DNA of 64,000 nt, taken from NCBI GenBank assembly GCA_020056225.1, contig JAGVIE010000047.1:1-64000 (forward strand). Reading direction: 5' to 3'. This DNA comes from Bacteroidota bacterium. Its GTDB lineage: Bacteria; Bacteroidota; Ignavibacteria; UBA10030; SZUA-254. The first letter of the stretch is position 1. Each line of letters starts with the position of its first letter. This document shows positions 26,015 through 35,584 of this stretch, piece after piece. The notes beneath the pieces are model-generated. The model ran no database searches. It saw only the letters and a list, made by a program, of their open reading frames with translations, and was not told where the DNA came from. A program made the translations under genes and the position numbers.

Positions 26015-27517
26015 ATGAATAAAAAAATTAATAAAATCTTAGTTGCTAACAGGGGAGAAATTGCGGTTAGGATAATCCGGACATGTAAAGAACTGGGTAT
26101 ATCTACTGTAGCGATCTATTCAGAGGTTGACCAGAACGCATACCATGTAAGAATGGCAGATGAATGTTATTCAGTTGGAGCTGCCCCTGTACGAGAAAGT
26201 TACCTAAATCAGAATAAGATTATTGAAATCGCTATGCGTTCAAATGTAACTGCTATTCATCCAGGTTATGGTTTTTTATCTGAAAATCCTGGTTTTGTAG
26301 AATTGGTCAATAATAACGATTTAATTTTCATCGGACCGGGAGCAGATGCAATTAGATTAATGGGAGATAAGACCGCCGCACGCGAGCTTGCTTCATCACT
26401 TGGTATTCCAATTGTACCCGGAACAACAAAACCATTATCATCGGTAGATGAAGCTATTGAGGTTGCAAATAAGTTAACCTACCCGATTTTACTGAAAGCA
26501 TCTGGTGGTGGAGGTGGAAAAGGCATGAGGATAATTAATTCTGATGCAGAATTAGCTTCAGGTATGCGCGCCAGTCAATCGGAAGCTGAATCAGCATTTA
26601 ACGATAATCGGATATATATCGAAAAGTATATTGAAAATCCCAGACACATCGAGGTTCAAATTCTTGCTGATAATTACGGAAATGTCATTCATCTTGGTGA
26701 ACGCGAATGCTCTATCCAGAGAAGACATCAGAAAATTGTTGAAGAATCGCCTTCGCCATTCATCAATGAGCCGATTAGGGAAAAGCTCACGCAGACTGCA
26801 ATAAGGTTAGTCAAACATAGCGGCTACACAAATGCCGGGACGGTTGAATTCATATTTGATCAGGAAAAGAATTTTTATTATCTCGAAATGAATACGCGAT
26901 TACAGGTTGAACATCCGGTTACTGAAATGAGGATTGGATTTGATATCGTTCGGGAGCAGATATCAATTGCAGAAGGCAAGCCACTTACCATAACCCAAAA
27001 AGATATTTTATTCCGTGGACATGCAATCGAATGCCGGATTTATGCTGAGGACCCGGCGAATAATTTTTACCCATCAACCGGTAGAATTCATTCGATAAAA
27101 TCCCCACAAGGATTAGGCGTTCGTGAAGATTGCGGAGTTCAGGATGGAGATGAAATAACAACATACTATGACCCAATTATTTCTAAACTTATAGCTTGGG
27201 GGAATACTCGCGATGAGGCGAGGCTAAGAATGATAGCAGCATTGCAAGATTATGAGCTATTTGGAGTTAGAAATAATATAGCATTATGTATTTGGATCAT
27301 GAATCATCAAGTTTATTCTGAGGGTATAATTGACACAAATTTCTTGCATCGTTATTTTAAGCCAGAGATGATTGAGAAATATCCTGACGAAATTTTAAGT
27401 ATAGCGGCTATTACTATTCATAAAACGGAAAAAGATTTTGCGATAGAATCTTCAGCTAAGCCAAGAGGTAACTGTAGGAGCACGTGGAAAAATAACTTGA
27501 CGGATTATATGAGATGA
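26015..27517 (+). CDS. accC: biotin carboxylase subunit of an acyl-CoA carboxylase
   Basis: ATP-grasp enzyme that carboxylates biotin. Visible are the N-terminal KILVANRGEIAVRIIRTCKE, the glycine-rich ATP loop KASGGGGGKGMRI, the EKYIENPRHIEVQI region, ERECSIQRRHQKIVEE, and MNTRLQVEHPVTEM. It is 500 residues long, slightly longer than AccC of E. coli (449) with a divergent extension. It overlaps the BCCP gene by four bases. The downstream BCCP has the EAMKMEN motif seen in propionyl-CoA and related carboxylases, so the complex may use a substrate other than acetyl-CoA; no carboxyltransferase gene is in the window. Confidence 0.93.
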   Translation: MNKKINKILVANRGEIAVRIIRTCKELGISTVAIYSEVDQNAYHVRMADECYSVGAAPVRESYLNQNKIIEIAMRSNVTAIHPGYGFLSENPGFVELVNNNDLIFIGPGADAIRLMGDKTAARELASSLGIPIVPGTTKPLSSVDEAIEVANKLTYPILLKASGGGGGKGMRIINSDAELASGMRASQSEAESAFNDNRIYIEKYIENPRHIEVQILADNYGNVIHLGERECSIQRRHQKIVEESPSPFINEPIREKLTQTAIRLVKHSGYTNAGTVEFIFDQEKNFYYLEMNTRLQVEHPVTEMRIGFDIVREQISIAEGKPLTITQKDILFRGHAIECRIYAEDPANNFYPSTGRIHSIKSPQGLGVREDCGVQDGDEITTYYDPIISKLIAWGNTRDEARLRMIAALQDYELFGVRNNIALCIWIMNHQVYSEGIIDTNFLHRYFKPEMIEKYPDEILSIAAITIHKTEKDFAIESSAKPRGNCRSTWKNNLTDYMR

Positions 27518-28053
27518 AGTCGAAAGCTAAATTTATTTTTTTTACTGGTGACAAAAAAATTGAACTAATTCAAGAAGCATCAGCATTACGAGTTGATGGT
27601 AAAATATACTGTATTGATATATTCCGAAACTCGAGTGGTGCATGCACGATAACAAATGGAAATAAAACCTTTAGGCTTTACTGTAAAAAAGTATCGGAAA
27701 CTGAATACGACATATGGATTAAACACCATGTACTGCGCCTTACAGTTGAAGATCAAAAAACAACATTAATTAACAAATACAAAAAAAATGTTAATTTCGG
27801 AGCGCTAAATACTTCTGTGAAAGCTCCGATGCCAGGTTTAATTACTCGTATTGAGGTTAAAATAGGAGAAATAGTTCAACCAGGACAGGGCTTATTAGTT
27901 TTAGAGGCGATGAAAATGGAAAATGAGATTCGTTCAAGCTCCAATTGCATTATCAAAGAGATAAAAGTTTCAGATAGAATGACCGTAGAAAAAGATCAGG
28001 AATTGTTCATAATAGAATCACTCAACTCAAACCTCAGCAATCACGGTAACTAA
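27514..28053 (+). CDS. biotin carboxyl carrier protein
   Basis: A 179-residue carrier whose C-terminal domain is a biotinyl domain: [20 protein letters not shown] and [14 protein letters not shown], with biotinyl-lysine Lys134. The N-terminal 90 residues form a beta-rich assembly domain. The start ATG overlaps the accC stop (ATGA), and its own stop overlaps the purL start (TAATG), so all three are translationally coupled. Partner of the biotin carboxylase upstream. Confidence 0.93.
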   Translation: MKSKAKFIFFTGDKKIELIQEASALRVDGKIYCIDIFRNSSGACTITNGNKTFRLYCKKVSETEYDIWIKHHVLRLTVEDQKTTLINKYKKNVNFGALNTSVKAPMPGLITRIEVKIGEIVQPGQGLLVLEAMKMENEIRSSSNCIIKEIKVSDRMTVEKDQELFIIESLNSNLSNHGN

Positions 28054-30278
28054 TGGAACCGAAAGTAAATTTAGAACTAGCTTTACAGCATGGACTTAAC
28101 GAAGAAGAATATGCAAATATTCTTACTATCCTTGGACGTGTACCAACATATACAGAACTTGGCATTTTCAGTGTTATGTGGAGTGAGCATTGTAGTTATA
28201 AAAATTCAATCTCTGAAATAAAAAAATTACCAAGATCCGGACCTCGCCTATTAGTACAAGCCGGAGAAGAGAATGCCGGCTTAATCGATATCGGGGAGGG
28301 AATGGCTGTTGCATTTAAAATCGAAAGCCATAACCATCCTTCTGCAGTTGAGCCATATCAAGGAGCTGCAACTGGAGTAGGGGGGATTATGAGAGATATT
28401 TTTACAATGGGAGCTCGACCCATTGCTTCTCTTAATTCACTTCGTTTCGGGAATATTGATAACCCTCGAACGAAATACCTTATGAAAGGAATAGTAAAAG
28501 GTATTGGTGACTATGGAAACAGTTTTGGAGTTCCCACAATTGCTGGTGAAATATATTTTGATGATAGTTACAATGAAAATCCTATTGTAAATGCCATGTC
28601 TGTCGGAATAGTCAAACATTCAGAAATAGCAAAGGCAATAGCGAAGGGTGTTGGGAATTCAGTTATGATTGTTGGATCGGCAACTGGAAGAGATGGAATA
28701 CATGGCGCAACATTTGCTTCTGAGGAGATTTCAGAGGAATCGGAACAGAAAAGACCATCCGTTCAGGTTGGCGATCCGTTCACAGAAAAATTATTGCTTG
28801 AGGCAACACTTGAGGCGATTAAAACTGGCTATGTAATAGGAATACAAGATATGGGTGCCGCTGGAATTACTTGTTCAGCATCGGAGATGTCTGCGCGTGG
28901 TAATAGCGGTATGATAATTAATTTAAATCTCGTCCCTGTTCGCGAGGAACATATGAGTAGTTATGAGATCATGTTATCGGAATCCCAGGAAAGGATGTTG
29001 CTTGTTATTCAACCTGAACATGAAGATGCAATCAAAAGCATTTTTGATAAATGGGAATTGCAATGCTGCCGCATCGGAGAAGTTACTAATGATGGAAAAA
29101 TAGGAATTTATTATAACACCTTACAGGTGGCAGATATTCCCGCATACAATCTTGTACTTGGAGGAGGTGCACCTGTTTATTATCGTGAAAGTAAGAAACC
29201 CGAATATATAGATGAACTAAGAAAATTTGATTTAAATTCTCTACCGGAGCCGAATGATTATAATGATTGCTTACTACGATTATTATCTTCTCCGAACATT
29301 TGCTCACGACGGTGGGTCTATATGCAATATGATAGAATGGTTCGTACAAATACTATAATTAATATATCTGGTAACGCTGCAGTTGTAAGAATTAAAGGGT
29401 CAAATAAAGCACTCGCAATGAAGACCGATTGCAATGCACGTTATGTATATTTAAATCCATATGAGGGAGCCAAAATTGCAGTAGCTGAAGCGGCAAGAAA
29501 TGTTGTATGCGTTGGAGCAAAACCATTGGCAATAACGAATTGCTTGAATTTTGGGAACCCATATAAGCCTGAGATATATTGGCAGTTTAAAGAGACCATA
29601 AGAGGAATATCGGCTGCCTGCCTGGCATTGAATACTCCGGTAACAGGTGGTAATGTGAGTTTTTATAACGAAAACCCTGATGGTGCAATATTTCCTACAC
29701 CTGTCATCGGTATGATAGGCGAAATCACTGATTTCAGAAATTACATGTCTTCCGACTTCAAGAATAATGGTGACATTGTGATACTTCTGGGAAAAACAAC
29801 CGGACATATTGGCGGATCGGAATATTTAAAACATATATTTAACACTACAGCAGGAGATGCTCCACACATAGATCTAGCGGCTGAATTCCGATTACAAGAA
29901 TTAGTTTTAGAGTTAATAGGGAAAGATTTGTTAAATTCCGTACATGATTTGAGTGAAGGTGGACTTGCTATCGCACTTGCTGAATCTTCGATATATGCAT
30001 GTGAAAACAATCGATCTCTTGGAGTAAAAGTCTTATTACCAGAGGATGGACGTATGGATTATTCATTATTCGGAGAGGATCAATCAAGAGTGTTGATTTC
30101 AGCAAATAGTAATAATCTATGTAAAATAAAAGCCATTGTCGATGAATATGATATAGAATTTTCTATTATTGGTGAAGTTGTAACTGATCAGTTTTCAATA
30201 AATAATCTTATCAACTTAAAATTAGCAGAGATAGCAACACTTTACAACAATACAATTGAAAAGAATATAATTGAATGA
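28053..30278 (+). CDS. purL: phosphoribosylformylglycinamidine synthase subunit PurL (small type)
   Basis: Fourth step of purine synthesis: FGAR to FGAM using ammonia from PurQ. The 741-residue length marks the small PurL class, which needs separate PurQ and PurS (neither is in the window). Typical regions are [81 protein letters not shown] and [18 protein letters not shown]. It ends 72 bp before the convergent dapF gene. Confidence 0.97.
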   Translation: MEPKVNLELALQHGLNEEEYANILTILGRVPTYTELGIFSVMWSEHCSYKNSISEIKKLPRSGPRLLVQAGEENAGLIDIGEGMAVAFKIESHNHPSAVEPYQGAATGVGGIMRDIFTMGARPIASLNSLRFGNIDNPRTKYLMKGIVKGIGDYGNSFGVPTIAGEIYFDDSYNENPIVNAMSVGIVKHSEIAKAIAKGVGNSVMIVGSATGRDGIHGATFASEEISEESEQKRPSVQVGDPFTEKLLLEATLEAIKTGYVIGIQDMGAAGITCSASEMSARGNSGMIINLNLVPVREEHMSSYEIMLSESQERMLLVIQPEHEDAIKSIFDKWELQCCRIGEVTNDGKIGIYYNTLQVADIPAYNLVLGGGAPVYYRESKKPEYIDELRKFDLNSLPEPNDYNDCLLRLLSSPNICSRRWVYMQYDRMVRTNTIINISGNAAVVRIKGSNKALAMKTDCNARYVYLNPYEGAKIAVAEAARNVVCVGAKPLAITNCLNFGNPYKPEIYWQFKETIRGISAACLALNTPVTGGNVSFYNENPDGAIFPTPVIGMIGEITDFRNYMSSDFKNNGDIVILLGKTTGHIGGSEYLKHIFNTTAGDAPHIDLAAEFRLQELVLELIGKDLLNSVHDLSEGGLAIALAESSIYACENNRSLGVKVLLPEDGRMDYSLFGEDQSRVLISANSNNLCKIKAIVDEYDIEFSIIGEVVTDQFSINNLINLKLAEIATLYNNTIEKNIIE

Positions 30279-30316
30279 GGTGAGAGCTAAGCATCTAAAA
30301 AGAGGAAGATAATTAA

Positions 30317-30360
30317 TAATTGCAGATAATACTTTACATAATATATATTATCAGTAATTA
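30317..30360. terminator. possible bidirectional terminator between purL and dapF
   Basis: An imperfect inverted repeat (taattgcagataata with tattatcagtaatta, 12 of 15 matching) sits in the gap between the convergent genes and overlaps the end of dapF. It is A/T-rich and therefore weak. Confidence 0.3.
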
Positions 30361-31190
30361 TCTTGAAATGAAAATCGACCGTGGAAGATCTTTTTTGCCG
30401 AGCCAATTAATTCGATTTCACTGAACTCTTCATATTCTCGTCTAAATCTTATTGTTAATGTTTCTCCACTTCTGGCCTTAACCTCAACAGGCGAAGCAAA
30501 GTTATTATTTATCGATGATGCTATTGCGCTTGCAATAGCTCCCGTTCCGCATGCTAAAGTTTCATCCTCAACACCCCTTTCATATGTCCTCATAGAAATT
30601 CTATTAGCATCTAAGATGTCAACAAAATTGACATTCGTTCCAGATGGCTGAAATGCATGATGCTGGCGGATCTGTGAACCGATATTCTTAATTCCTTGTA
30701 CTTGAATTATTTTTCTTAATTTAGGTGATAAATCTTTTTGAAAGATGACTACGTGCGGAGCACCGGTGTCTATCGAAAGTAACGGAATTATTTCGTCCGA
30801 TATATTAATTATGTTACTTGTGATATCTTTCGGGCTTTTCATTCTCAGTATAACATTATTATCTATTTGTTTAGCAGAATAGATATAATCAAGAGCTTCA
30901 AATTTAATCTCACTCTTCTTATGGTCATTCATGATATAAAGAGCAATACATCTGCCGCCATTTCCACACATACCTCCAAAACTACCGTCGGAATTATAGT
31001 ATTTCATTCTAAAATCTGTTTTTACACTATCTTCGACAATAAGGAGTCCATCTGCACCTACCCCATATCTTCTATCGCTAATAATTGGAGCCAATTCATT
31101 CCAATCAATAGTATAGCGATTACCTCTATTATCTATCAAGATGAAATCGTTGCCAGCGCCGGACATTTTTACGAAATCGATATCAATCAT
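30351..31190 (-). CDS. dapF: diaminopimelate epimerase
   Basis: Converts LL- to meso-diaminopimelate for lysine and peptidoglycan. It is 279 residues long with the N-terminal FVKMSGAGNDFILIDNRGN and both catalytic cysteines: Cys75 in GGMCGNGGRC and Cys214 in TLACGTGAIASAIA. The start ATG 31190 lies 30 bp beyond the tmRNA terminator, so it has its own or read-through transcription from the tmRNA side. Confidence 0.96.
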   Translation of the reverse strand: MIDIDFVKMSGAGNDFILIDNRGNRYTIDWNELAPIISDRRYGVGADGLLIVEDSVKTDFRMKYYNSDGSFGGMCGNGGRCIALYIMNDHKKSEIKFEALDYIYSAKQIDNNVILRMKSPKDITSNIINISDEIIPLLSIDTGAPHVVIFQKDLSPKLRKIIQVQGIKNIGSQIRQHHAFQPSGTNVNFVDILDANRISMRTYERGVEDETLACGTGAIASAIASSINNNFASPVEVKARSGETLTIRFRREYEEFSEIELIGSAKKIFHGRFSFQDNY

Positions 31191-31219
31191 TTTTTATTCA
31201 AATGCATACTACGAGTAAT

Positions 31220-31247
31220 AAAAAAAGCCGCGTCATTTACGGCTTTT
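31220..31247 (-). terminator. tmRNA terminator
   Basis: On the minus strand AAAAGCCG and CGGCTTTT (8 bp) enclose a 9-11 nt loop, and the 3' arm runs into seven T. It begins 2 bp after the mature 3' end of tmRNA. Confidence 0.8.
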
Positions 31248-31248
31248 G

Positions 31249-31602
31249 TGGAGATGCGGGGAATCGAACCCCGGTCCGAAGAGAAGACCATCAGAACTTC
31301 TACATCTATAGTTTACTCTTTGAACTTCACTCATGAACCCCGGAGCAAACGCAGTTTTCATAAGCCATCTCAGTATAGTTTCATCTTAAAACCCTGAGAA
31401 TGTTTTAAGACTATCCCTGCATTATCGACACCTTATTGCAACCCGCCGGGTAAGATCGCATAAGATGGGCTACTTATTAATTAAGCAGCCAGTGCGTAGT
31501 TATAGTTTGCACTTATTGTTTTCCGCTTTATTATCGTGCAACTCGGAGAGCACGAGATGCAATTCCAACCATCCTCATCCCCGTCGAAACCATATCATCC
31601 CC
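31249..31602 (-). ncRNA. ssrA: transfer-messenger RNA (tmRNA)
   Basis: A 354-nt tmRNA. The acceptor stem pairs GGGGATG (31602-31596) with CATCTCC (31256-31250), followed by discriminator A; CCA is not fully encoded. The 5' part has the usual GGTTTCGACGGGG, the 3' part the T-arm GGACCGGGGTTCGATTCCCC. The tag reading frame (31510-31481) is GCA AAC TAT AAC TAC GCA CTG GCT GCT TAA, giving the degradation tag ANYNYALAA. It frees stalled ribosomes and marks the peptide for proteolysis. Promoter and terminator are both visible. Confidence 0.97.
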
Positions 31603-31608
31603 TTTAAT

Positions 31609-31637
31609 AATATAATCTCAAAATATTGATAAAGCAA
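31609..31637 (-). promoter_or_regulatory. tmRNA promoter
   Basis: TTGCTT (31637-31632) and TATATT (31614-31609) are 17 bp apart on the minus strand, and the first G of tmRNA is 7 bases downstream of the -10 element. Confidence 0.65.
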
Positions 31638-31642
31638 ATAGA

Positions 31643-32449
31643 CTATGACTTTCGTGAAAGTTCTTTCTTGAGATAATCAAAAGCTTCTTTAGGTGTATCG
31701 GCAAATTTAAATAATTTTAAGTCAGATTTTGATATCATTTGGTGCTTAACGAGACTATCAAAATTAATAATTTCTTTCCAATAGTCCTTACCATACAATA
31801 TAATTGGAAGATGCTTTCTGACTTTTTTTGTCTGAATTAGTGTTAATACTTCGCACATTTCATCCAACGTTCCGAAACCGCCCGGAAACATGATTAAAGC
31901 TTTGGCTAAATAGATAAACCAAAATTTCCTCATGAAAAAGTAATGAAATTCAAAGCTAAGTTCTTTTGATATAAAGCGATTAGATTCTTGCTCATAAGGT
32001 AAGCTTATATTGAGTCCAATGGATTTTCCTTTAGCTTGTATTGCCCCCTTATTTGCAGCTTCCATTATTCCTGGACCACCTCCGGAGCAAACAACATAAT
32101 GTTTGCTCGCAGGTAACGATTTAGCCCATTTGGTGATCATAGCAGATAATATGTAAGCATCTTTGTAATATATAGACATCGTATGTTTGACATCAGCTTC
32201 TTCTAGTTTATTCTTCTGAGATTGAGTCAGTTGAGAGGATTTTAGATGTAATCTCTTTAATTTTTGAAGCTGTTTCTTAGCCACATCAGGTGGCAATATT
32301 CTTGATGATCCAAAAAAAACTATAGTATTACTGATTCCCTCCTTTCTGAATCGAGAGAGTGGCTCTAGGAATTCTGACAATATCCTGATTGTTCGAGCCA
32401 TCGGGCTACTTAAAAACTTTGAATTCTTATAAGCTTTAGGTTGTTTCAT
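31643..32449 (-). CDS. LOG family protein (nucleoside 5'-monophosphate phosphoribohydrolase)
   Basis: A 268-residue member of the TIGR00730/LOG Rossmann family. The signature pair is present: GGGPGIMEAANKGA and MFPGGFGTLDEMCEVLTLIQ. The N-terminal 70 residues are a basic, helical extension beyond the usual core of about 180. LOG enzymes cleave nucleoside monophosphates (for example cytokinin ribotides) to base plus ribose-phosphate; in bacteria some recycle purine nucleotides. It is separated from the next minus gene by 32 bp, so an SDR-LOG pair may be cotranscribed. Confidence 0.88.
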   Translation of the reverse strand: MKQPKAYKNSKFLSSPMARTIRILSEFLEPLSRFRKEGISNTIVFFGSSRILPPDVAKKQLQKLKRLHLKSSQLTQSQKNKLEEADVKHTMSIYYKDAYILSAMITKWAKSLPASKHYVVCSGGGPGIMEAANKGAIQAKGKSIGLNISLPYEQESNRFISKELSFEFHYFFMRKFWFIYLAKALIMFPGGFGTLDEMCEVLTLIQTKKVRKHLPIILYGKDYWKEIINFDSLVKHQMISKSDLKLFKFADTPKEAFDYLKKELSRKS

Positions 32450-32481
32450 TTATTTCTTAGTTGATTAATTATTGTGTGAGT

Positions 32482-33213
32482 TTATATTGATCTGCCGCCA
32501 TCAATTGGTATAACCTGCCCTGTGATGTATCTAGATGTAGTACTTAAAAATATAACCATATCGGTAACATCCTTTGAGTTTCCATATTTTTTTAGCGGGA
32601 TTGAATCTACCGGTATATGCTTCACGCCTGGTTTTTCCTCACTAACAAGAAATATTGTGCCGGGAGCGATCGCATTCACATGTATATCCGGGGCAAGTGT
32701 TTTGGCTAATATTTTAGTAAGCATGATCACCCCAGCTTTGGAAATACTGTAAGGTAAGTGTTCCTTCCAGGGTTGTAGTCCACCCAAAGAAGCGATGTTT
32801 ATTATTCTACCTTTTTTTTGCTTGAGCATATATGGCGCAACTGCTTGAGAACAAAGGAATGTTCCCTTCAAGTTAATATCAATTGTAGCATCCCATTTTT
32901 TTTCCGTAGTGCTCTTGAGAGAACTCTCTAAAAATATTGAAGCGTTATTTACAAGAAGATCAATTCGCCCGAATTCTTTGATGGTCCTATTTATCATTCG
33001 TTGTACTTCTAATTTTTTTGAAATATCAGCTTCAATTAGTATTGCCTTGACGCCATACTTTCGGATTATCTTAACTGTATCCTGAGCTTCAAGTTGTGAA
33101 TGATTATAATTTATGATAAGATTATACCCTTTTTTCGCTAAGGAGATTGCTATCTGCCTTCCCAGACGTCGCCCACTGCCTGTTATGATGGCAACTTTAT
33201 TTTTGGTCAGCAT
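32482..33213 (-). CDS. short-chain dehydrogenase/reductase, pteridine-reductase-like
   Basis: A 243-residue SDR. The cofactor motif TGSGRRLGRQIA has the T-G-x-x-x-R-x-G pattern of pteridine reductases rather than the usual TGxxxGxG. The LVNNAS strand, catalytic Ser in NIASLGG and the YSISKAG motif follow, and the C-terminus TGQVIPIDGGRSI is standard. NADPH use is expected from the Arg residues. The substrate is uncertain: dihydropteridine-type or a 3-oxoacyl compound. Confidence 0.88.
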   Translation of the reverse strand: MLTKNKVAIITGSGRRLGRQIAISLAKKGYNLIINYNHSQLEAQDTVKIIRKYGVKAILIEADISKKLEVQRMINRTIKEFGRIDLLVNNASIFLESSLKSTTEKKWDATIDINLKGTFLCSQAVAPYMLKQKKGRIINIASLGGLQPWKEHLPYSISKAGVIMLTKILAKTLAPDIHVNAIAPGTIFLVSEEKPGVKHIPVDSIPLKKYGNSKDVTDMVIFLSTTSRYITGQVIPIDGGRSI

Positions 33214-33352
33214 AATTGATACTTATGTGATAATTAAGTGAAAATAATATTACTAGCTAAGAAATATAATCATATTTTAATAAAATGTTCAAGACATTCA
33301 TTGTGAAAGCTATGATCATTCGAGGATTGTAAAGAATATATGACTATAAAAT

Positions 33353-33378
33353 AAAAAACCCTGCCACCAAAGCAGGGT
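33353..33378 (-). terminator. terminator on the minus strand between tRNA-Lys and the SDR gene
   Basis: accctgc/gcagggt (7 bp, 7-nt loop) followed on the minus strand by six T. It would end transcripts coming from the tRNA-Lys side. No gene is visible in 33380-33630, a stretch of A/T-rich sequence without clear structure. Confidence 0.65.
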
Positions 33379-33631
33379 CCCTAATCCACTAATCAACTAT
33401 CATCTATAAGGAGTTCACTAACTGTTTAATATATTGCAATGAATATGCCAACATATATATAGCTGAAATGACATAGAATTCTGTATTGAACAAGTAATTC
33501 TTACATTTTATTGTAAATATTTCCGACAAATGTAGAATTAGACATTCGAAGAAAAACATTAATGGAAGAAATTTATCAAGACAGATATACTTTATTGAGG
33601 TAATAGGAGAAAGGTTATTATGTAATTACCG

Positions 33632-33704
<73 letters not shown>

Positions 33705-33739
33705 ATCAAACTGAAAAAAACCGTTAAATCCAGTAAGTA

Positions 33740-34084
33740 TTACTTACCTTGTTGTTGTGGGTTTGAAGCAGGTTGATTACTTGGCGGGAGTGGCTGAGGT
33801 GCCGCTGTTGGACTATTGCCTTTTTGTATAACGCTGTCAACAATCTTCGTTTTCCCGGGCAAAAAGAAAATGTTTATTAGAAGGCATAAAACTATAAAAA
33901 TACCAGCCAAAATTGTTGTAGCCCTGCTGAGGAAGTCAGCAGTTCGGCGTACTCCAAACACTGTTCCAGCCTGGCTTCCACCAAATGATCCCGCTAACCC
34001 CCCTCCTTTACTTGACTGCATTAATACTACAATCATGAGCAGAATACTGACAATTATTTCAATTGCAACTAAAATTCCGAACAT
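33740..34084 (-). CDS. secG: preprotein translocase subunit SecG
   Basis: Two membrane helices (about 3-22 and 54-73) flank the conserved cytosolic loop QSSKGGGLAGSFGGSQAGTV, FGVRR and FLSRAT. A Pro/Gln/Asn-rich tail of about 30 residues follows. SecG stimulates SecYEG export. Length 114. It is placed next to the tRNA-Lys gene, a frequent arrangement of secG beside tRNAs in bacteria. Confidence 0.93.
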   Translation of the reverse strand: MFGILVAIEIIVSILLMIVVLMQSSKGGGLAGSFGGSQAGTVFGVRRTADFLSRATTILAGIFIVLCLLINIFFLPGKTKIVDSVIQKGNSPTAAPQPLPPSNQPASNPQQQGK

Positions 34085-34160
34085 ATATAACCTATTGATA
34101 TGAATGAATTATAAGTGTTTAAAAGATAAGGAATTTTTTGACGAACTTCAAGAGATGTTA

Positions 34161-34922
34161 TTATATTAATTCTAGAGTAAAATTTGGTACTTTTTTGTTT
34201 AAATCGAATCCTTGCACATCATCACCATTACGGTCATAATTATTCTCAAACCCTAACCAATTCCAATCCTTAGTAATATTTATTTTTTCTTCGATTCCGA
34301 GTTGATTGAAATTGAATATCATCGATTGATATGATTGGTGCTGATCATATTTCGATGGATCAACGATTGAAAAGACATGACGATTGTTGATCATCCCCTT
34401 ATAAAATGATAGTCTTGCTTTATCATGCAGATAAAGTATGAGGCATCCATTCTTGAATTCAATCTCCTTCGATTTTACGAAACTTCCTTCATCATATGCT
34501 GAGATAACTGAATCGGGAAGTATAATCGATGCTTTCAGAAGGAATTCACAAACTAAATATGCATTGAATTCATTCCCGGCAACCCGGGTGAATCCGCTTG
34601 CGATACAATTTTCAAAGTATCCACCCTTTTGTGCAATGATTAATCCCTCTGATTCGAGTTGTTTGATAGTCTCATTATCCGATAATCCCAGTGTGGTTAA
34701 CTCTTGCCTTCTTTGATGAATAATATTATGAAGATTCTCAAAATCCATTGTCGGCTGTTCCGGATTCGGGAATACGACATACATTTTAAATCCAAGTTTC
34801 CCTGCAGTCCATATAAATTCAGAATTATACCAATGTTGAAGCCGGAGAACTGAATCCCAGTCTGAATTGGATATTTTGTTTCTCCCATCATCGATAATTT
34901 TGTAAAATAATTTTCGCGCCAT
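34161..34922 (-). CDS. conserved-looking hypothetical protein in the riboflavin operon
   Basis: A 253-residue soluble protein I cannot assign. The N-terminus MARKLFYKIIDDGRNKISNS is followed by WDSVLRLQHWYNSEFIWTAG and a central domain with CIASGFTRVAGNEFNAYLVC. No signal peptide or membrane helix is seen. It starts 5 bp after the ribE stop and so is almost certainly cotranscribed with ribE and ribD, at the 3' end of that operon. A role linked to flavin supply is only a guess from position. Confidence 0.75.
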   Translation of the reverse strand: MARKLFYKIIDDGRNKISNSDWDSVLRLQHWYNSEFIWTAGKLGFKMYVVFPNPEQPTMDFENLHNIIHQRRQELTTLGLSDNETIKQLESEGLIIAQKGGYFENCIASGFTRVAGNEFNAYLVCEFLLKASIILPDSVISAYDEGSFVKSKEIEFKNGCLILYLHDKARLSFYKGMINNRHVFSIVDPSKYDQHQSYQSMIFNFNQLGIEEKINITKDWNWLGFENNYDRNGDDVQGFDLNKKVPNFTLELI

Positions 34923-34927
34923 ATTAT

Positions 34928-35569
34928 TTAATAACCCGATTCCCTAAGTCCGGTTTCTGATAATTTATTTTTCGAGTGTAAGATTGTAGTATGCATCCGC
35001 TCGATGTATTTTCCGATAACATCAAACTCGAGATTGACGGCTGATCCAACTTTATATAATTTGAAAATTGTATTTTCCATCGTATGGGGAATAATTGAAA
35101 CATTAACATCAGATTCATTCATCTCAGCAATTGTCAAGCTAACCCCATCGATAGCGATAGAGCCGATCGGTATCGTATATCTTAAAAAACGCTCGGGAAC
35201 TCTGACGCTATATATCCAGCTATTCACGCGTTTATCAATATTTGTTATTGTTCCGACACAATCAACATGTCCTAAAACAAGATGACCTCCTAATCGGTCA
35301 TTTAGTTTCATGGGCAATTCAAGATTTACTAAATTATCTATCTTCAGCGAAGCAAATGTAGTTTTCTTTAGTGTTTCTTCAACTGCTTCCACTTCGAATA
35401 TTGTGCCTTTCTTTGAAATCACTGTCTGGCACACACCATTGATTGCAACGCTGTCATTGACTTCAAGCTCATAAGCAGATTTAGGCGCAGAAATAAGTAA
35501 TCGCAGTCCATCACCCTTTTTTTTCTTACCGGCAATTATTCCTATTTCTTCAACGATTCCTGTGAACAT
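34928..35569 (-). CDS. ribE: riboflavin synthase
   Basis: Dismutates two 6,7-dimethyl-8-ribityllumazine molecules to riboflavin. It has 213 residues in two homologous lumazine-binding repeats, the first opening with MFTGIVEEIGII and containing VNDSVAINGVCQTVI, the second with GHVDCVGTI and SIAIDGVSLTIAE. The start lies 15 bp after the ribD stop. Confidence 0.95.
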   Translation of the reverse strand: MFTGIVEEIGIIAGKKKKGDGLRLLISAPKSAYELEVNDSVAINGVCQTVISKKGTIFEVEAVEETLKKTTFASLKIDNLVNLELPMKLNDRLGGHLVLGHVDCVGTITNIDKRVNSWIYSVRVPERFLRYTIPIGSIAIDGVSLTIAEMNESDVNVSIIPHTMENTIFKLYKVGSAVNLEFDVIGKYIERMHTTILHSKNKLSETGLRESGY

Positions 35570-35584
35570 GATTAAAATATAACA

